Notes: generated by a model not told the origin, from the sequence alone. A stretch of 64,000 nt of DNA from Coriolopsis trogii (GCA_020543525.1 JAHYIO010000011.1:248001-312000), one strand, 5' to 3'. Positions 23,502 through 34,140 are shown, numbered from the stretch's first letter. Translations and numbers: made by a program.

Positions 23502-24025
23502 TAGTGTATGGGGCAGAATTGTTTTGGTCCATTCTGCCGGCAGATATGGCAGAATGGCAAATGCCGGGCCCGGCAGAATGTGGCAGAAAGGTAAGCGCGT
23601 ACGAGACGAACAGCGACAGACGGAGTTATTTGCCCTTGTTATTTGGTATAATCCGTTGGTCTTTTGATCTTGCCAGTCATTTTAGTTATATCTCTCGTTG
23701 TTTGGCTCAATTGCGACCCCAAAATCACACAGGTGATGTGTGAGTGGTGAGTGAGTCTGGGTGAGTCCGAGCGACAGCCATCCTTATACCAGTTCAAGCG
23801 AGAACTGGCAGGGATAATGAATCCAAAGAGCTCGACAATCAAAACTGATAAGATTCTTGGGTCCTAATTGGCGTAATTAGTCCAACCCCCGAGCCTGCAC
23901 CTTCCATATATGTGCAAGGCGCTTAGCTATCTGCCACTATCTGCCAGGACTGCTCTCCGGCAAAATGGCAAATGCCGCTTGGCAAATGCCAGTGGCAGAT
24001 TGGCAGCATTCTGCCTCGCACACTA
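23502..24025. mobile_element. Non-autonomous hAT-type element (MITE), 524 bp
   Basis: The ends form an imperfect terminal inverted repeat: TAGTGTATGGGGCAGAAT on the left and TAGTGTGCGAGGCAGAAT on the right read inward, 15 of 18 matching. Both sides are flanked by the same octamer GCCGTCAT (23494-23501 and 24026-24033), a perfect 8-bp target-site duplication, which is the hAT superfamily signature. Subterminal regions carry repeated GGCAAATGCC and GGCAGAATG/GGCAGATTG boxes in both orientations, as in transposase-binding regions of hAT elements. The interior has no transposase frame, so it would depend on a transposase supplied elsewhere. Confidence 0.85.
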
Positions 24026-24033
24026 GCCGTCAT
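24026..24033. repeat. Right target-site duplication of the hAT element
   Basis: GCCGTCAT, identical to 23494-23501. It lies 38 bp upstream of the TATA box of the aldo-keto reductase gene. Confidence 0.85.
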
Positions 24034-24071
24034 GCGAGATCATAATGGGCTTATCGCGCAAGGAGACGCCG

Positions 24072-24077
24072 TATAAA
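24072..24077 (+). promoter_or_regulatory. TATA box of the aldo-keto reductase gene
   Basis: TATAAA 53 bp before the ATG at 24125 and 46 bp after the end of the hAT element, so the element supplies most of the sequence upstream of the core promoter. Confidence 0.6.
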
Positions 24078-24124
24078 GCCAATCTAATCTCGACCCCGCC
24101 CTTGCAACATTCTCACCGACCACC

Positions 24125-25728
24125 ATGTCGTCCCCCCACTACCAACCTCTGCCTCAGTACGAGGCCGACGTTGAGCAGCAACTCAAACGCGAAGCCGACG
24201 TCTTTGCTGACGTCGACGAGCATGCCGCGAGAAAGCCGACGTTCACCTGGAAACGTCTGCTCATCCTCGTAGTTTCTGCGGCCGCTGTCTTCCAGGCGAC
24301 CAGCTACTTCCTTGGGCCCCCGACCACCAAGCGGATGCACCGCTTGGGCACTCCTTGCCGCGGCTCGCATCGCAACCTGACTAAAGTCGCGAAACTTCCT
24401 ACGCACTACACGCTCCCTTCTGGCGACAAGATTCCTTCCATCGCGCTCGGTGCGTCTCCATTCCGCACGAAGGATCGAATTGTGGAGAATTCCCTGACTA
24501 TATGCGCGTGAAGGTGTCTGGCAGGCCGCCCCGAACGAAGTTGGCAGGGCCGTCAAGGCGGCGCTTGAGGCCGGATACAGGCACATTGACGACGCATGGG
24601 TCTACCAGGTGAGTACTGCTCTCGATGCACGATGATTGCTCCCTGGAGTCGAATATCTTCATTCTAGAACGAGGAGGAAGTCGGTCAGGCTCTGAAGGAG
24701 AGTGGAGTACCTCGCGAGGAGGTCTGGCTTACCTCCAAGCTCGCGGGCCAATTCCACGCTCCCGAGGACGTCGAATTTGCGCTTGATGACTCGCTGAAGA
24801 AGCTCGGCGTTGACTACGTCGACTTGTACCTCATTCACTGGTGCGTGTGCGGCTCACCTGAGTGTATGCGCTGTTCTGAAGCATAGCAGGCCCATTGCGA
24901 TTAAGAAGGGTACGACCAACGAGGTTGATGAGGCTCTTACGGCGAACCCCTACCCCACATGGAAGGCGCTCGAGGATTTGGTCGACAAAGGGAAGATTCG
25001 TAACATCGGTGTCAGCAAGTGAGTGCGCCTACTTAAGTCTAGGCATTGGTCTGACATCGAGCCGAAGCTTCAACATCCCGCGCCTGCGCAACTTGACCGC
25101 CAATCCTCTGAAGTACAGGCCTGCTGTGAACCAGGTCGAGTTGAGCTACTGGAATCCGCAGCCTGAACTGCTTAAGGTTAGTTTGCATTTTCGGAATATG
25201 TTGCTTTCGATTCAGACTGATGCTCTGTTTGCAGTGGGCCAAGGACAACGGCTTGCTGCTCGAGGCCTACTCTCCTCTCGGCGGAGGCACCATGGTCAAG
25301 GATACCCTCAACCTGCCCGAAGTCAAGGAGATTGCTCGGGCGTTGCATATCACCCCTGCACAGGTCATCATCTCCTGGCATGTCCAGCGCGGCGTAAGTG
25401 ATTACAAAGATGCCTGGGGAGCGAACTCACGAACTCTGATGGTGTGCATAGACCGTCGTTTTGCCCAAGAGCGTCACGCCTGCACGCATTGAAGAAAACC
25501 ACCAGAGTACGTGTATTAGTATCCACTGCCAGTCTATCGGTGTCGCTCACGTTTGGCTCTTTACTGCCTGCAGTCTACAAGCTCCCCGACGAGCTGTTCA
25601 AGAAGCTCGAAAAGGCCGCTGTGTCTCACCCGCCTCATCGGACGCTCAACCCGTCGCAGCGCTACAAGCTCCCTTACGACTTGTTCGATGACGACGGTGG
25701 TGTCATTGTTCCGGAAGATGAATTGTAG
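24125..25728 (+). CDS. Aldo-keto reductase with N-terminal membrane anchor
   Basis: NADPH-dependent carbonyl reductase of the AKR superfamily. Eight exons (24125-24449, 24514-24608, 24668-24840, 24890-25018, 25068-25176, 25235-25393, 25452-25506, 25574-25728) give 399 aa. The catalytic tetrad is visible: Asp and Tyr in [11 protein letters not shown], Lys in LTSKL, His in YLIHW. Later family segments are [27 protein letters not shown] and [10 protein letters not shown] near the cofactor site. Compared with the usual roughly 310-330 aa, there is an N-terminal extension of about 75 residues that includes a hydrophobic helix at about residues 40-60 ([18 protein letters not shown]). The enzyme therefore probably sits on a membrane, which is unusual for AKRs. 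The C-terminal tail is acidic. The substrate is unknown. Confidence 0.9.
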
Positions 25729-26238
25729 GAGTATAGCATGTGCCAATCTCATGAAATCTCGGTGTCCTACGACATGAGTATGCCGCTCGCTCGTTATCTC
25801 TGGCATAATTATGTCATCGCGCTACTATCTACGAAATAGGTTGTTTATCGGCTTTGCCTTGCCTCCGCTGTGATGCTTGCACTCTATGATTACAGTGTCA
25901 TACCACAGAAGAGTATGGTTAACCACCGACGGTGCAGGTTGGCGCTATTGACTTGACTGTAAGGGACATGCCGCGATGCCGTAGCCACCAAGGGCGAGAT
26001 TACGTAACGTGGAAATGACGCCCATATCGGGCAGCCGTTCCGCCCCGCATCTTCTTGACTCTGCTCCACCACCACCAGCTCCCCCCTCGCTGTTGTCCTC
26101 GCCCTCCTCCTCGTCCTCGCCATCGTCGGTGTCTTCATTGTCGCCTTCTTAGTCGTTGTCGTCGCCGTCCCAGCCTCCTACCTGCTTGTTCTTATACTCT
26201 ACCAGTCGCAATTCCCGTCAATCCCTCACGGACATTAT
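25729..26238. other. Intergenic region and possible lost 5' end of the kinase gene
   Basis: From 26015 an ATG frame encodes a Pro/Ser-rich start (MTPISGSRSAPHLLDS). In the next frame, from about 26088 to 26238, a strongly hydrophobic stretch (AVVLALLLVLAIVGVFIVAF) leads without a stop into the kinase. The two frames would join if the C6 run at 26081-26086 had one more C. No intron with GT-AG borders could connect them. Confidence 0.5.
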
Positions 26239-28559
26239 ATGCAAGATCGCATCCCACAATCCCGCGAAGAACGAACCCACGATGAGTTGTATGAGCAGTC
26301 GCGGGGCCTTGCACACGACCAAAAACTCTCCGCAGAACTCTCCGCGGGACTAGGGTTATCGTTCTCTCCTCCTCCGCTGCTAGCCATCTCGGAACCTCTC
26401 TTCACGTCTTACGGATCGCCCATAGCCTCCCCGCTTGCTCTCGACGATCTACATGAAGTAGACCTATCTTCATCTCCTGCTGCCATGTTTCTGTCGGCAT
26501 TCAGCCCTTCGACTTCCGAGGTGTCGCTCGCCCCAGACGACGAAGGCGCAGTCGTGGCAGGCTACACCCTTGGTGCTATTGTCGGTCATGGCGGTTTCTC
26601 CATCATTCGCACCGCGTCGTCTGCGCAGGGCGGCATAGTCGCTGTCAAAATAGTGCGGCGCTCGGATCTAGACAAGCAGCCTGACCCCGCGTTGGCGCGC
26701 AAAAGCCTTGCGCGCGAAGCCCAAGTGTGGTCTTCACTCAATCACGAGCACATCCTCCCACTCTTCACCGTAACACACACCCCGTACGCCGATTTCTTCT
26801 TCACTGCCTATTGTCCCGCGGGTAGTCTGTTTGACATTCTCAAGCGAGACGGACACCCTGCGCTCCCCCAGGATGATGCGGGCATGATGTTCCGGCAGGT
26901 CGTGCGAGGGTTGCGGTACATGCACGAGACGGCGGGGTATGTGCACGGCGATTTGAAGCTGGAGAATGTGCTTGTAGACGATATGGGTGTGTGTAAAATT
27001 GGTGACTTTGGAATGTCACGAAAGATAGGCGACATGGACGATGGGGACGAGAGCGGTGAGGAAGGCAGCGAGCAAGAGAAGAAGCCACACGGCCCTCATC
27101 GAGCGCGGACTATATCGCAAATCCACCCCGCAAATCGGTCCCTCGGTAGGCAATCAGGCAAACTGCCTCATCATCTCTCCTTCATGCGCCGTCATGGCGT
27201 GCCGGCGCGTCAGCGCACTTCCAGTCCTTATCCCGCTACCGGTGCGCCTTCGCCACCCAACCGAGGGTTCGCGCCGGGCTCCCTCCCCTACGCTGCTCCT
27301 GAGCTTCTGCTCTCTCCGAGCAATCCTGTTCCATTCGCTGCGGACCCCGCACAAGACATATGGGCGCTGGGAGTGATGCTATATACGTTACTCACCGGCA
27401 AATTGCCCTTCTCCGATTCGTTCGAACCTCGGTTGCAAATGAAGATTCTCCATGGTACGTCCCTGAGCCCAAAGCGATGCATTGCTCAATGAACTCATCA
27501 ATCCCTTATCACACAGGCGTCTTCGAGATGCCTCAAGGGATCGGGCGCAGTGCAGAGCAGGTCCTTCGCGGGTGCATGGAACGTTCCGTCTCCGATAGGT
27601 GGACGGTTGCCATGGTCGACGAAGTCGCGTGGGGCATCGGTTGGGGCTCCGCCGCCGATGATGTTACCCCGCCCTCCGAGGCGCCGAAGTCTTCTCGCTC
27701 GATATCGCGCTCGCGCGTTGAAGCGCACAAGGATCATAATGTCAACGAGAAGTCAAGGTCGCCGTCACGCGCCCCGCGCTCATCCGCTCGCTCAACCTCT
27801 GCTGTGCGAAGCGCTAGTCGCAGCCATTCACGTCGTCCGTACGACCCCGACCATCCTCACCATCACCCGTTGTTGCAGACGAATACCCACTCTGCCCACC
27901 CGTTGCCTGCGGAGCCGAGTCTGTCATCGCTCACGAATGCCATCCTGCGCACGAGTTCGTCCAGGTCTTCCGCCTCGTCAAGCACGCAAGACTCGGCTCT
28001 CGTCCTCCAGCCTAGCCAGTCTTCGGAGTCCGACGTCGATAGTCCGCGACTCCGTGGTCGCATGCCCCGCTCCCGCATTGACACGTCCATCTCTCGATCG
28101 CGAAGCCCTCATGACATGCCCGCGACACCGAGAGACATGTCTGTGGACCTGACGCGGCGGCGCAAGTCGCCTCCTTCGCGGCCATCGCTCCAAACGCCCG
28201 ATATCATCCCAGAACTCGACATCTCCGGCGAAGACGCCCGTTGGCCACCGAGTCCTATTGGCGACTCTGATAGCCCACGACGGCACGAAGACTCTTCGAG
28301 TTCGCGGTCGTCCAGCGCGAGAGGGCGTGCGTTCTCACGCTCCCGCGACGAGCTGCGGCGTGTGCTCCGGAATGAGAGCATGCCTCCTGCTCTGTCGCCG
28401 ACGCGTGCGTCGGCGTGGGCACATACACCGAGCGCAAAGTCTATATCTGGATCCGCAACAGGCGTCGCTGCGCCTGCGACGCCTATCACAATCCCAGGGA
28501 CTGCTCCAGGGTCGCGCAGCAAGAGTTTGGGTCCGCAAGGCTTACGAGGCGTTAGATAG
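26239..28559 (+). CDS. Protein kinase with long Ser/Arg-rich C-terminal tail
   Basis: Two exons (26239-27454, 27517-28559) give 752 aa. The kinase domain covers roughly residues 105-460. It has the glycine loop VGHGGFSII, the ATP-anchoring Lys in VAVKIV, HGDLKLEN in place of the usual HRDxKxxN, DFG in KIGDFGMSR, the APE-type segment YAAPELL and DIWALGVMLYTLLTGKLPF. It is probably active but of the non-RD type, with Gly before the catalytic Asp. An insert of about 85 residues rich in Ser, Pro and charged residues lies between DFG and APE, where the activation loop should be. The C-terminal 300 residues are low-complexity Ser/Arg/Pro (many SRS, RSRS) with several SP/TP sites. It looks CAMK-like in general shape; I cannot name an orthologue. 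The start is uncertain (see 25729-26238). Confidence 0.8.
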
Positions 28560-28998
28560 GTGACTCGTCCTCTCAACTTCGCACGCGAAGCAGTTCGTGT
28601 CTGGGTTGTTGTTTTTGGGGGTATGTTTATGGCTCTCGGCGCACACTATGCAGTGATACCCTCATCCTCATCCTTTCCTATGGTATATCCATGAATCGCT
28701 GTGCATAATGTGATTGTATCCATCCACCGTACGCTTTACGGGCATCTACATCATTGTCGCTGTACTTGTATCTGCGGTGCGTGTACTTGTAGTCGAACAG
28801 TATCTTTGTCTAGTAGTGTCCCCTTACTCTTCCCGTTCCTTCTCTGATACCTGTCACATCGGTCTGAGGGGTGGGCATGCGGTCTAATGGTTCCTCATCA
28901 TCTACTTGCATACCGGTGCACTCTTCGAAAGCACAGAAAATATAGCAGTCCTGGTCACCCGATCTCCTCTGTATATGTTGGCTGTCAATCGATGCACT
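28560..28998. other. Convergent 3' region between kinase and P450
   Basis: No gene seen. It separates two convergent genes and presumably holds both 3' UTRs. Confidence 0.5.
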
Positions 28999-30768
28999 TT
29001 ACGCCCCGTCGTACTTCTCGAACACGAGTAGACATTTCTGGCCTTTGGGCCTCGTAGATATCGTCTGATCGTCGCACTCCATCGAGGTCGTCATGTCCGG
29101 GGCGACGCGAGAGCGGTACGTCGAATACACCTCCTTCAGGAGCATCTTCATCTCGAGCAAGGCGAGGCTGAGCGAACGAGTCGAAACGTCAGTGTAGCTC
29201 CATGCGCATGCGCGACACACAGGATGGCATCACAAGACGATGAGACTCAACTGTTTCCCGATGCACCCCCGTCCGCCGGCGGCGAACGCGAAGAAGAGCT
29301 GGTTGCGCTCGGCGGCGGCCTCCGGATCGAGCCATCGCTCGGGCACGAACGTGTCCGGGTCGGGGAAGACGGCGGTGTCGAGCCTGTGCATGCTGTACGG
29401 CTGACAGCTGACGATCGTGCCGGCAGGGAGGGCGACGCCGTCGATAGTCCGCCCGCCTTTGGGCACGAGACGCGGGAAGCTCATCGGGATCGGGGCGAAG
29501 ACGCGCAGGCCCTCTTTGACGACGGCGTCGAGGTAGGGGAGCGCGTCGACGTCTTGCGGGGTGCGTGAGGGGTGCGAGAGGAGCTCGGTGTGCAGGCGGG
29601 CTTGGATGGCTTGGGCCGAGGGGGTCGGGAGGGAGAGGGCGTGGAGGAGGAAGGAGAGGCTGGCGCCTGTCGTGTCGATCCCGGCTACGAGGTGGTCCAT
29701 GCACTCTGACGCGGTGTATTTCCAGAGATCGGGTGGAGGGTTGTCGAGGGATGCGTCGGCGGCGCGCAGCTTTGCGAGGACGGTGTGGGAGGCGACAGAC
29801 GCGGAGCGGGAGGTGTTGAGGATGTATTCGCTCAGTGCACTCTGGGGGTTCCCTGCCCGTTTGCCTCCTTTGCCTGTCAGCTTGCGGTACACTCGCGAGA
29901 GGAGAGGATAATTGTGCTGGAAGAACTGGCCTGGAGACCTGTGGTTCAGTGGGGTGTCGAGCGAAGCGGGGGTATGTGACTCACGACGCAGACCGGTAGA
30001 GTAGACCACCTCTTTCATGATCTTCTGATCGTCGGTGTTCAAGAGTGCGCTGGTGCCTTTGGGGTAGAACAAGAGATTGGAGATGCCGTCGAGAGAGAAA
30101 CAATGTAGGAGGTACTAGATACACAATGTCAGAATCAGATATTCATCCCGTGTGATGTGAGACTAACGTAGACGTCGACGCTGGTGCCTAGGTTCTCGGA
30201 GAGCTTGTTCGCAAACTCCTCTGCGTGATCCTGGATGATAGACGCAACATCGGGGCTCATGATATGCATCTTGCTGTACCGCTCAGCAAACCTCTTCTTG
30301 ATATCTGCATGCTATAGGTACGTATCGAGTGAGAACGAGCTGGTATCACGACAATATCAGCCTACCTCGCCCTTTTCGAGTGTGGAGAACATATTTCTGT
30401 CAAGATTCGTTGGTTATCATACTCAGGCCTGCTCCTATATGTCACCAAGTCGCTTACGGAGTATCATAGTTGGCGAATAGGTGGTAGAAGCGCGATTTGT
30501 CGTATCCGCTCCCGCCCGATGCGTAGATCTCCTTTGCCGCCTCGCGGGAGGCAAAGGCGACCTCGTCCGGGGCGATGCGCACGACTGGTCCGTACTTCAG
30601 GTGCAAATTGTGGATGAAGGTTCGCCGCTTGCCGTGAAACTCGTGGTACATCAGCGGGATGCGGGTGAGGGCGCATACCGTCGGACCGGGAAGGCGCGCG
30701 AGAGGTGAAAGAAACAGACGGTAGACGAGAAGAGCGAGGAAGGCAAAGGCCAGGACTTGCACGATCAT
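28999..30768 (-). CDS. Cytochrome P450 monooxygenase
   Basis: Microsomal class II P450: heme-thiolate enzyme using NADPH-P450 reductase to oxidise small molecules. Six exons on the minus strand (30768-30458, 30396-30366, 30311-30168, 30114-29985, 29930-29252, 29167-28999) give 487 aa. It starts with a membrane anchor (MIVQVLAFAFLALLVYRLFL) and the hinge ARLPGPT. Later motifs are the C-helix-like HADIKKRF, I-helix AGIDTT, K-helix ExxR in VKEGLRV, and PERW. The heme loop FAAGGRGCIG has the Cys ligand, followed after the last intron by HLALLEMKMLL. Exon 2 is only 31 nt. The acceptor of intron 4 was set at 29931, since the nearer AG breaks the frame. The family number and substrate are not assignable. 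Confidence 0.9.
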
Positions 30769-31198
30769 GGTGAGCTAGTTAAGTTAGAGGTTATTGATGA
30801 CACAACCGTTGTGGTCGTTGAATGAGTTACGGCGTTCCAGGATATCGCCCCTAGTTAATTGACCCGAGTCATTGAGGTTAGCGGTTGTGGCGGTAAGACT
30901 CACACGATCAGGACGATTGTCCGCATGTTATCTCGTGGCGCGCTCTTGACGCGCTTGTCGATCCCACGACTTTATCTCAGCTCGTGCGCTAGAACTGGGG
31001 AGGCGTGCGACAAATGAGCTCGTGCGCTAGCACTGGGGAGGCGTGCGACAAATGAGATAGAGGAGATGTGAAAGGAAGCGAAGGGGTACATTATGCATAC
31101 AGGGCGATGAACGAAGACATTGGCAGATTAGCCTCGGAATGTGATCACATACATGTCGCCAGAAACAAGCGAAATGAACAGTAAAAGCAGACTTGATC
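30769..31198. other. Intergenic region with a 38-bp tandem duplication
   Basis: Promoter side of the P450 gene and 3' side of the ankyrin-type pseudogene. Apart from the repeat at 30979-31054 nothing stands out. Confidence 0.5.
30979..31054. repeat. Tandem duplication, 38-bp unit x 2
   Basis: AGCTCGTGCGCTAGAACTGG... is repeated immediately at 31017 with a single difference (AAC versus CAC). The near identity suggests a recent slippage or duplication event. Confidence 0.9.
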
Positions 31199-32070
31199 TC
31201 AGAACGGCTGCTCGGCTAGGATTCTAGACACTTTCACCACAAGCTCATTTATCGAGCGCAGCTCAGCAGAGAAGTACGCCATAACATTGCCAACGCCATC
31301 GGCGCGGATCTAGCGCGGGATGCGCATGTACGCTCGTTCGTCGTCTTGCTTCCTGATCTTGCAGACGATGCTCCGTTTCTTGTCGTATACCGTCATGTCA
31401 CCATCCTCCGCGGTCGTTGGACTTTCGACAAGCGTAGCCCCCGGCACCTGAATCTTGAGGATGAGCCTCTTGGTCTCTGCCTCGCGTATTCGCGCGATCT
31501 GCACCGAGCGCATGTTGCGCGCTGGAGGCGGCTGTACGTTGTAGCCCAATGCCTGGCGCGTGAGGTCCGTGATCGATGTGACTGGCCTGATGTCCTCGTA
31601 AAATGGAGTTATGATGACGGAGTTCTCTTCCGTGAAGTCTTCGCAATTGACCTTGTGTTCGGGGTTTGCGCCAGCTTCAAGGAGAATCCGAGCGAGATCC
31701 GCACGTGCGCAGGTCATAGTAATGTGTTGCAGGGCTGTGTATCCGGCGATATCTGGAAGATCTGGTGGTGCGCCTCGGTCAAGTAGATACCGCAGAACTT
31801 GATCGTGTTCCATCGATATCTAGTCTGGATTCAGGGTTTGAACGCGCTGTGCGCCGCAGGCCGTGAGTGCAACGTAGCCGTAGTTGTGAGGAGTTTCTGT
31901 CCCGGTCAGGTCAGGAGCAGCCCCTGCATCTACCATCTGTGGCGCAAGTGATTCGCCCCCAGCTGCTGTTCAGCAAAAAAAATCTCCCACATACTATCTT
32001 CACTTTTTCTCAGGTCTCCGAGGAAGCAACGAAGCGCGAAATCGTTGAGTAGCTTCGGGTTGTATTTCAT
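31199..32070 (-). pseudogene. Decayed ankyrin-repeat gene (fungal ankyrin/MYND-type family)
   Basis: Minus-strand text begins KYNPKLLNDFALRCFLGDL, continues PDLTGTETPHNYGYVALTA, then ankyrin repeats (YLLDRGAPPDLPDIAGYTAL, LARILLEAGANPEH). It ends with the family C-terminus (LILKIQVPGA, DMTVYDKKRSIVCKIRKQDD, AYFSAELRSINELVVKVS). Two in-frame TAG stops interrupt it, at 31820-31822 and 31310-31312. After the second stop the frame remains open and protein-like for 36 codons to a natural TGA at 31199. The middle ankyrin repeats are missing compared with what I recall of the family. A GTATGT intron with acceptor near 31912 is plausible. The longest open piece (31813-31310, 167 codons) starts at an internal Met, so a truncated product is possible but the ancestral gene is broken. 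Confidence 0.7.
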
Positions 32071-32560
32071 CGAATCTAGCACGATGTTCAGCGTTCATCT
32101 AGCATAGCACAGGGATTGTCAGAGATACCAACTATGTTGATACAGCGTCCTAAGACGTTGCCCACCCCTTGGGACGGATAGAAAACCTGGTTGTGCCATG
32201 AGCTCTCCCATTTCTGCGTTGACAACGAAGCCGCCGCTTCCCATGTCTCTTCCTGGTGTAGGCATCAGACACCGTGAGTATGGACCAGAGATACGTGTGT
32301 CGTATCGAGAGTAAGAAAAAAGCAAGTTGTGTTTCGTTCTGCAAGAAAGTTGAGCGACACGCTACAATGGCGAGTAGTGACTTTACTTGTTGGAAGTTAA
32401 GGACAACTTGATGCTGCAAGGCGCTCGTGCACAGGTTGGGAAGACTCGGGATTTCCCGGATACGAGCGACTATACATAGGCTCTATATATTTTTACATCG
32501 TCCGGCACGACCATAAGAATGCGAACACGTACAACGACAAGAGACATCGAGAAACTACAC
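32071..32560. other. Intergenic region with a core promoter near its right end
   Basis: Nothing coding seen except a TATATAT box at 32484-32490 that could serve the small plus-strand ORF at 32561. Confidence 0.4.
32484..32490 (+). promoter_or_regulatory. TATA-like box upstream of a small spliced ORF
   Basis: CTCTATATATTTTT, 77 bp before the ATG at 32561. It has the same CTCTATATA form as the box at 42082. Confidence 0.35.
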
Positions 32561-32810
32561 ATGTCGTATTTTCCCAATTACACCGGGTCTTTGGAAGCAC
32601 GAGGGAGACAACAAGACAACAACGTAAGCCGTTCAACCACAATAAGCGCGATGTTTGCGATCATTTCAGGCCGGCGACAAAAGTGACGGCCGCTTCTCAA
32701 GTGCGGCCTTGGACAACAGTCACGATCAACTTGGTTACAGTGGAACAAGTGAAGTGAGGAGACTCACCAGGAGACGCAGACGATGGTTTGTTCTTCCGAA
32801 AAGAGGGTAA
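32561..32810 (+). CDS. Possible small gene antisense to the 3' end of its neighbour
   Basis: An ATG 77 bp after a TATA box opens MSYFPNYTGSLEARGRQQDNN (exon 32561-32623). A 46-nt GTAAGC...TTTCAG intron follows, then an open second exon (32670-32810) ending KRG-stop; 68 aa. The second exon overlaps, on the opposite strand, the last exon and intron of the 33703-32697 gene. An alternative is that a GTAAGAG donor at 32807 continues the gene further. There is no family match, so it may be spurious. Confidence 0.25.
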
Positions 32811-33703
32811 GAGGGCCATTGGCTTTGGGCACTTGTACCCCGGGAGATTGCAGTGTTCTGCCAGCGTCGCCTGCAGTGCATCTGCCCTCTCCATCCAGTC
32901 CTTCAACTTTTGCTTCTCTTCCTCCTGCTTCTCCTCCTTGCTGCGACGTTTCTCTTGCTGTGGCTTGGGTGGCGCGGGCCCGGACGGTGGCGTGGCAGGC
33001 TCCAACGGCGGCGAAGAGGCAAGGTTGCCTCCTATGATGTACCGTGGTGAGGGAAGCGGAACGGATGGATGAGTCGTGGTGTTGTCGAGGCGCAAGATGG
33101 GGCTAGCGGGTGGCTTGGTGGGCTTTGCTCGACCTCGCGCCGCTGCTCTGGCGAGAACTCTGCTGGATGATGAGGGTATGCCCTTTTGGTTATGCTCATT
33201 GATCTCGTGTCGATGGGTCGTCTTGGCGTTATCTTTCCCACCGGAGGCAGGATAAGTCATAGCGGGTGCTCGTGGCCCGCTATCGCCACCGCTGGGTTGT
33301 TGGGCCTTCTGCGCTGTTTGAGAAGCGGGTGCTTGACGCGGCGTCGGATTGGGGACCCAATGCAACTTGACACAAGGGTTGCGAGATACGGGTTCTTTGG
33401 GTTTGACGACCGCTGCTGCTCGAGAGGACTTGGGGCGTTTTGCTGGTGGTTCTTTGACCAGATGGTCCGCTGTGACGGGAATAAGCTCTGGTTAGAGAAT
33501 AACCGACGGTTCGATATGCGGAAGAGTCGCGACTCACAAGTACCACCATTTTCAGCAGGGTTACCTGTTGTGTACTCCAACTTTCGCTTCTTTGTGGAAA
33601 TAGGAGGGAGCTGGGGATGGAGGGACGAAGAGCAAACGTTACGGGTCTGATGTGGTATGTCCTTCAGGCTGGCGCGTTTGGTCGATGCTGTGGCGAGTGC
33701 CAT
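32697..33703 (-). CDS. Hypothetical Pro/Lys-rich, probably nuclear protein
   Basis: Three exons (33703-33544, 33469-32768, 32707-32697) give 290 aa with a last exon of only 11 nt (GRT-stop). The same stop codon is reached if the last intron is retained. No known domain was recognised. Visible features are a nuclear-localisation-like KKRKLEY near residue 41, a Pro/Ser-rich disordered middle and a highly charged helix (EKRRSKEEKQEEEKQKLKDW), probably a coiled coil. A short Cys/His segment (HCNLPGYKCPKP) near the C-terminus follows. Confidence 0.65.
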
Positions 33704-34140
33704 AGTGGTGTATGACGACCGGGAGGAAGGAGGAGGATGGATGGATGAAGTTGGGAGAAAGCTGCGAAGTCGCCGCAGAGCTGGTTATGATAGAGAGTTG
33801 CGGCGCTTTGACCTGTGGCGAGTGGGCCCTTAGCGAGACCGGAGACCGGATCGGGTGGCACGGACAAAGCCACATACAACGTGCCTTTGTCGGGCATGAC
33901 GTGACATCTGTCTTGTTAGCTGAATATAGAAGGCAGTCACGATAATATAGCCACTGGGTATACTCATCGCAGGCCTAGGATCGCGGCAAAACATACCTAG
34001 GATGGTGTAGCATTTGCATATGCCTCTCGTGCAAGCAAAACAAGAAGACACACGACATGGAACGGTCTCTGACTTCTGGTGACTTCACATTCTCATCAAT
34101 ATGTTACACTGCATGTTGGTTCTGGACGAATCCTCTGTCT
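33704..34140. other. Intergenic region
   Basis: Promoter of the 33703 gene and 3' region of the HIT gene, both on the minus strand. No other feature seen. Confidence 0.45.
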
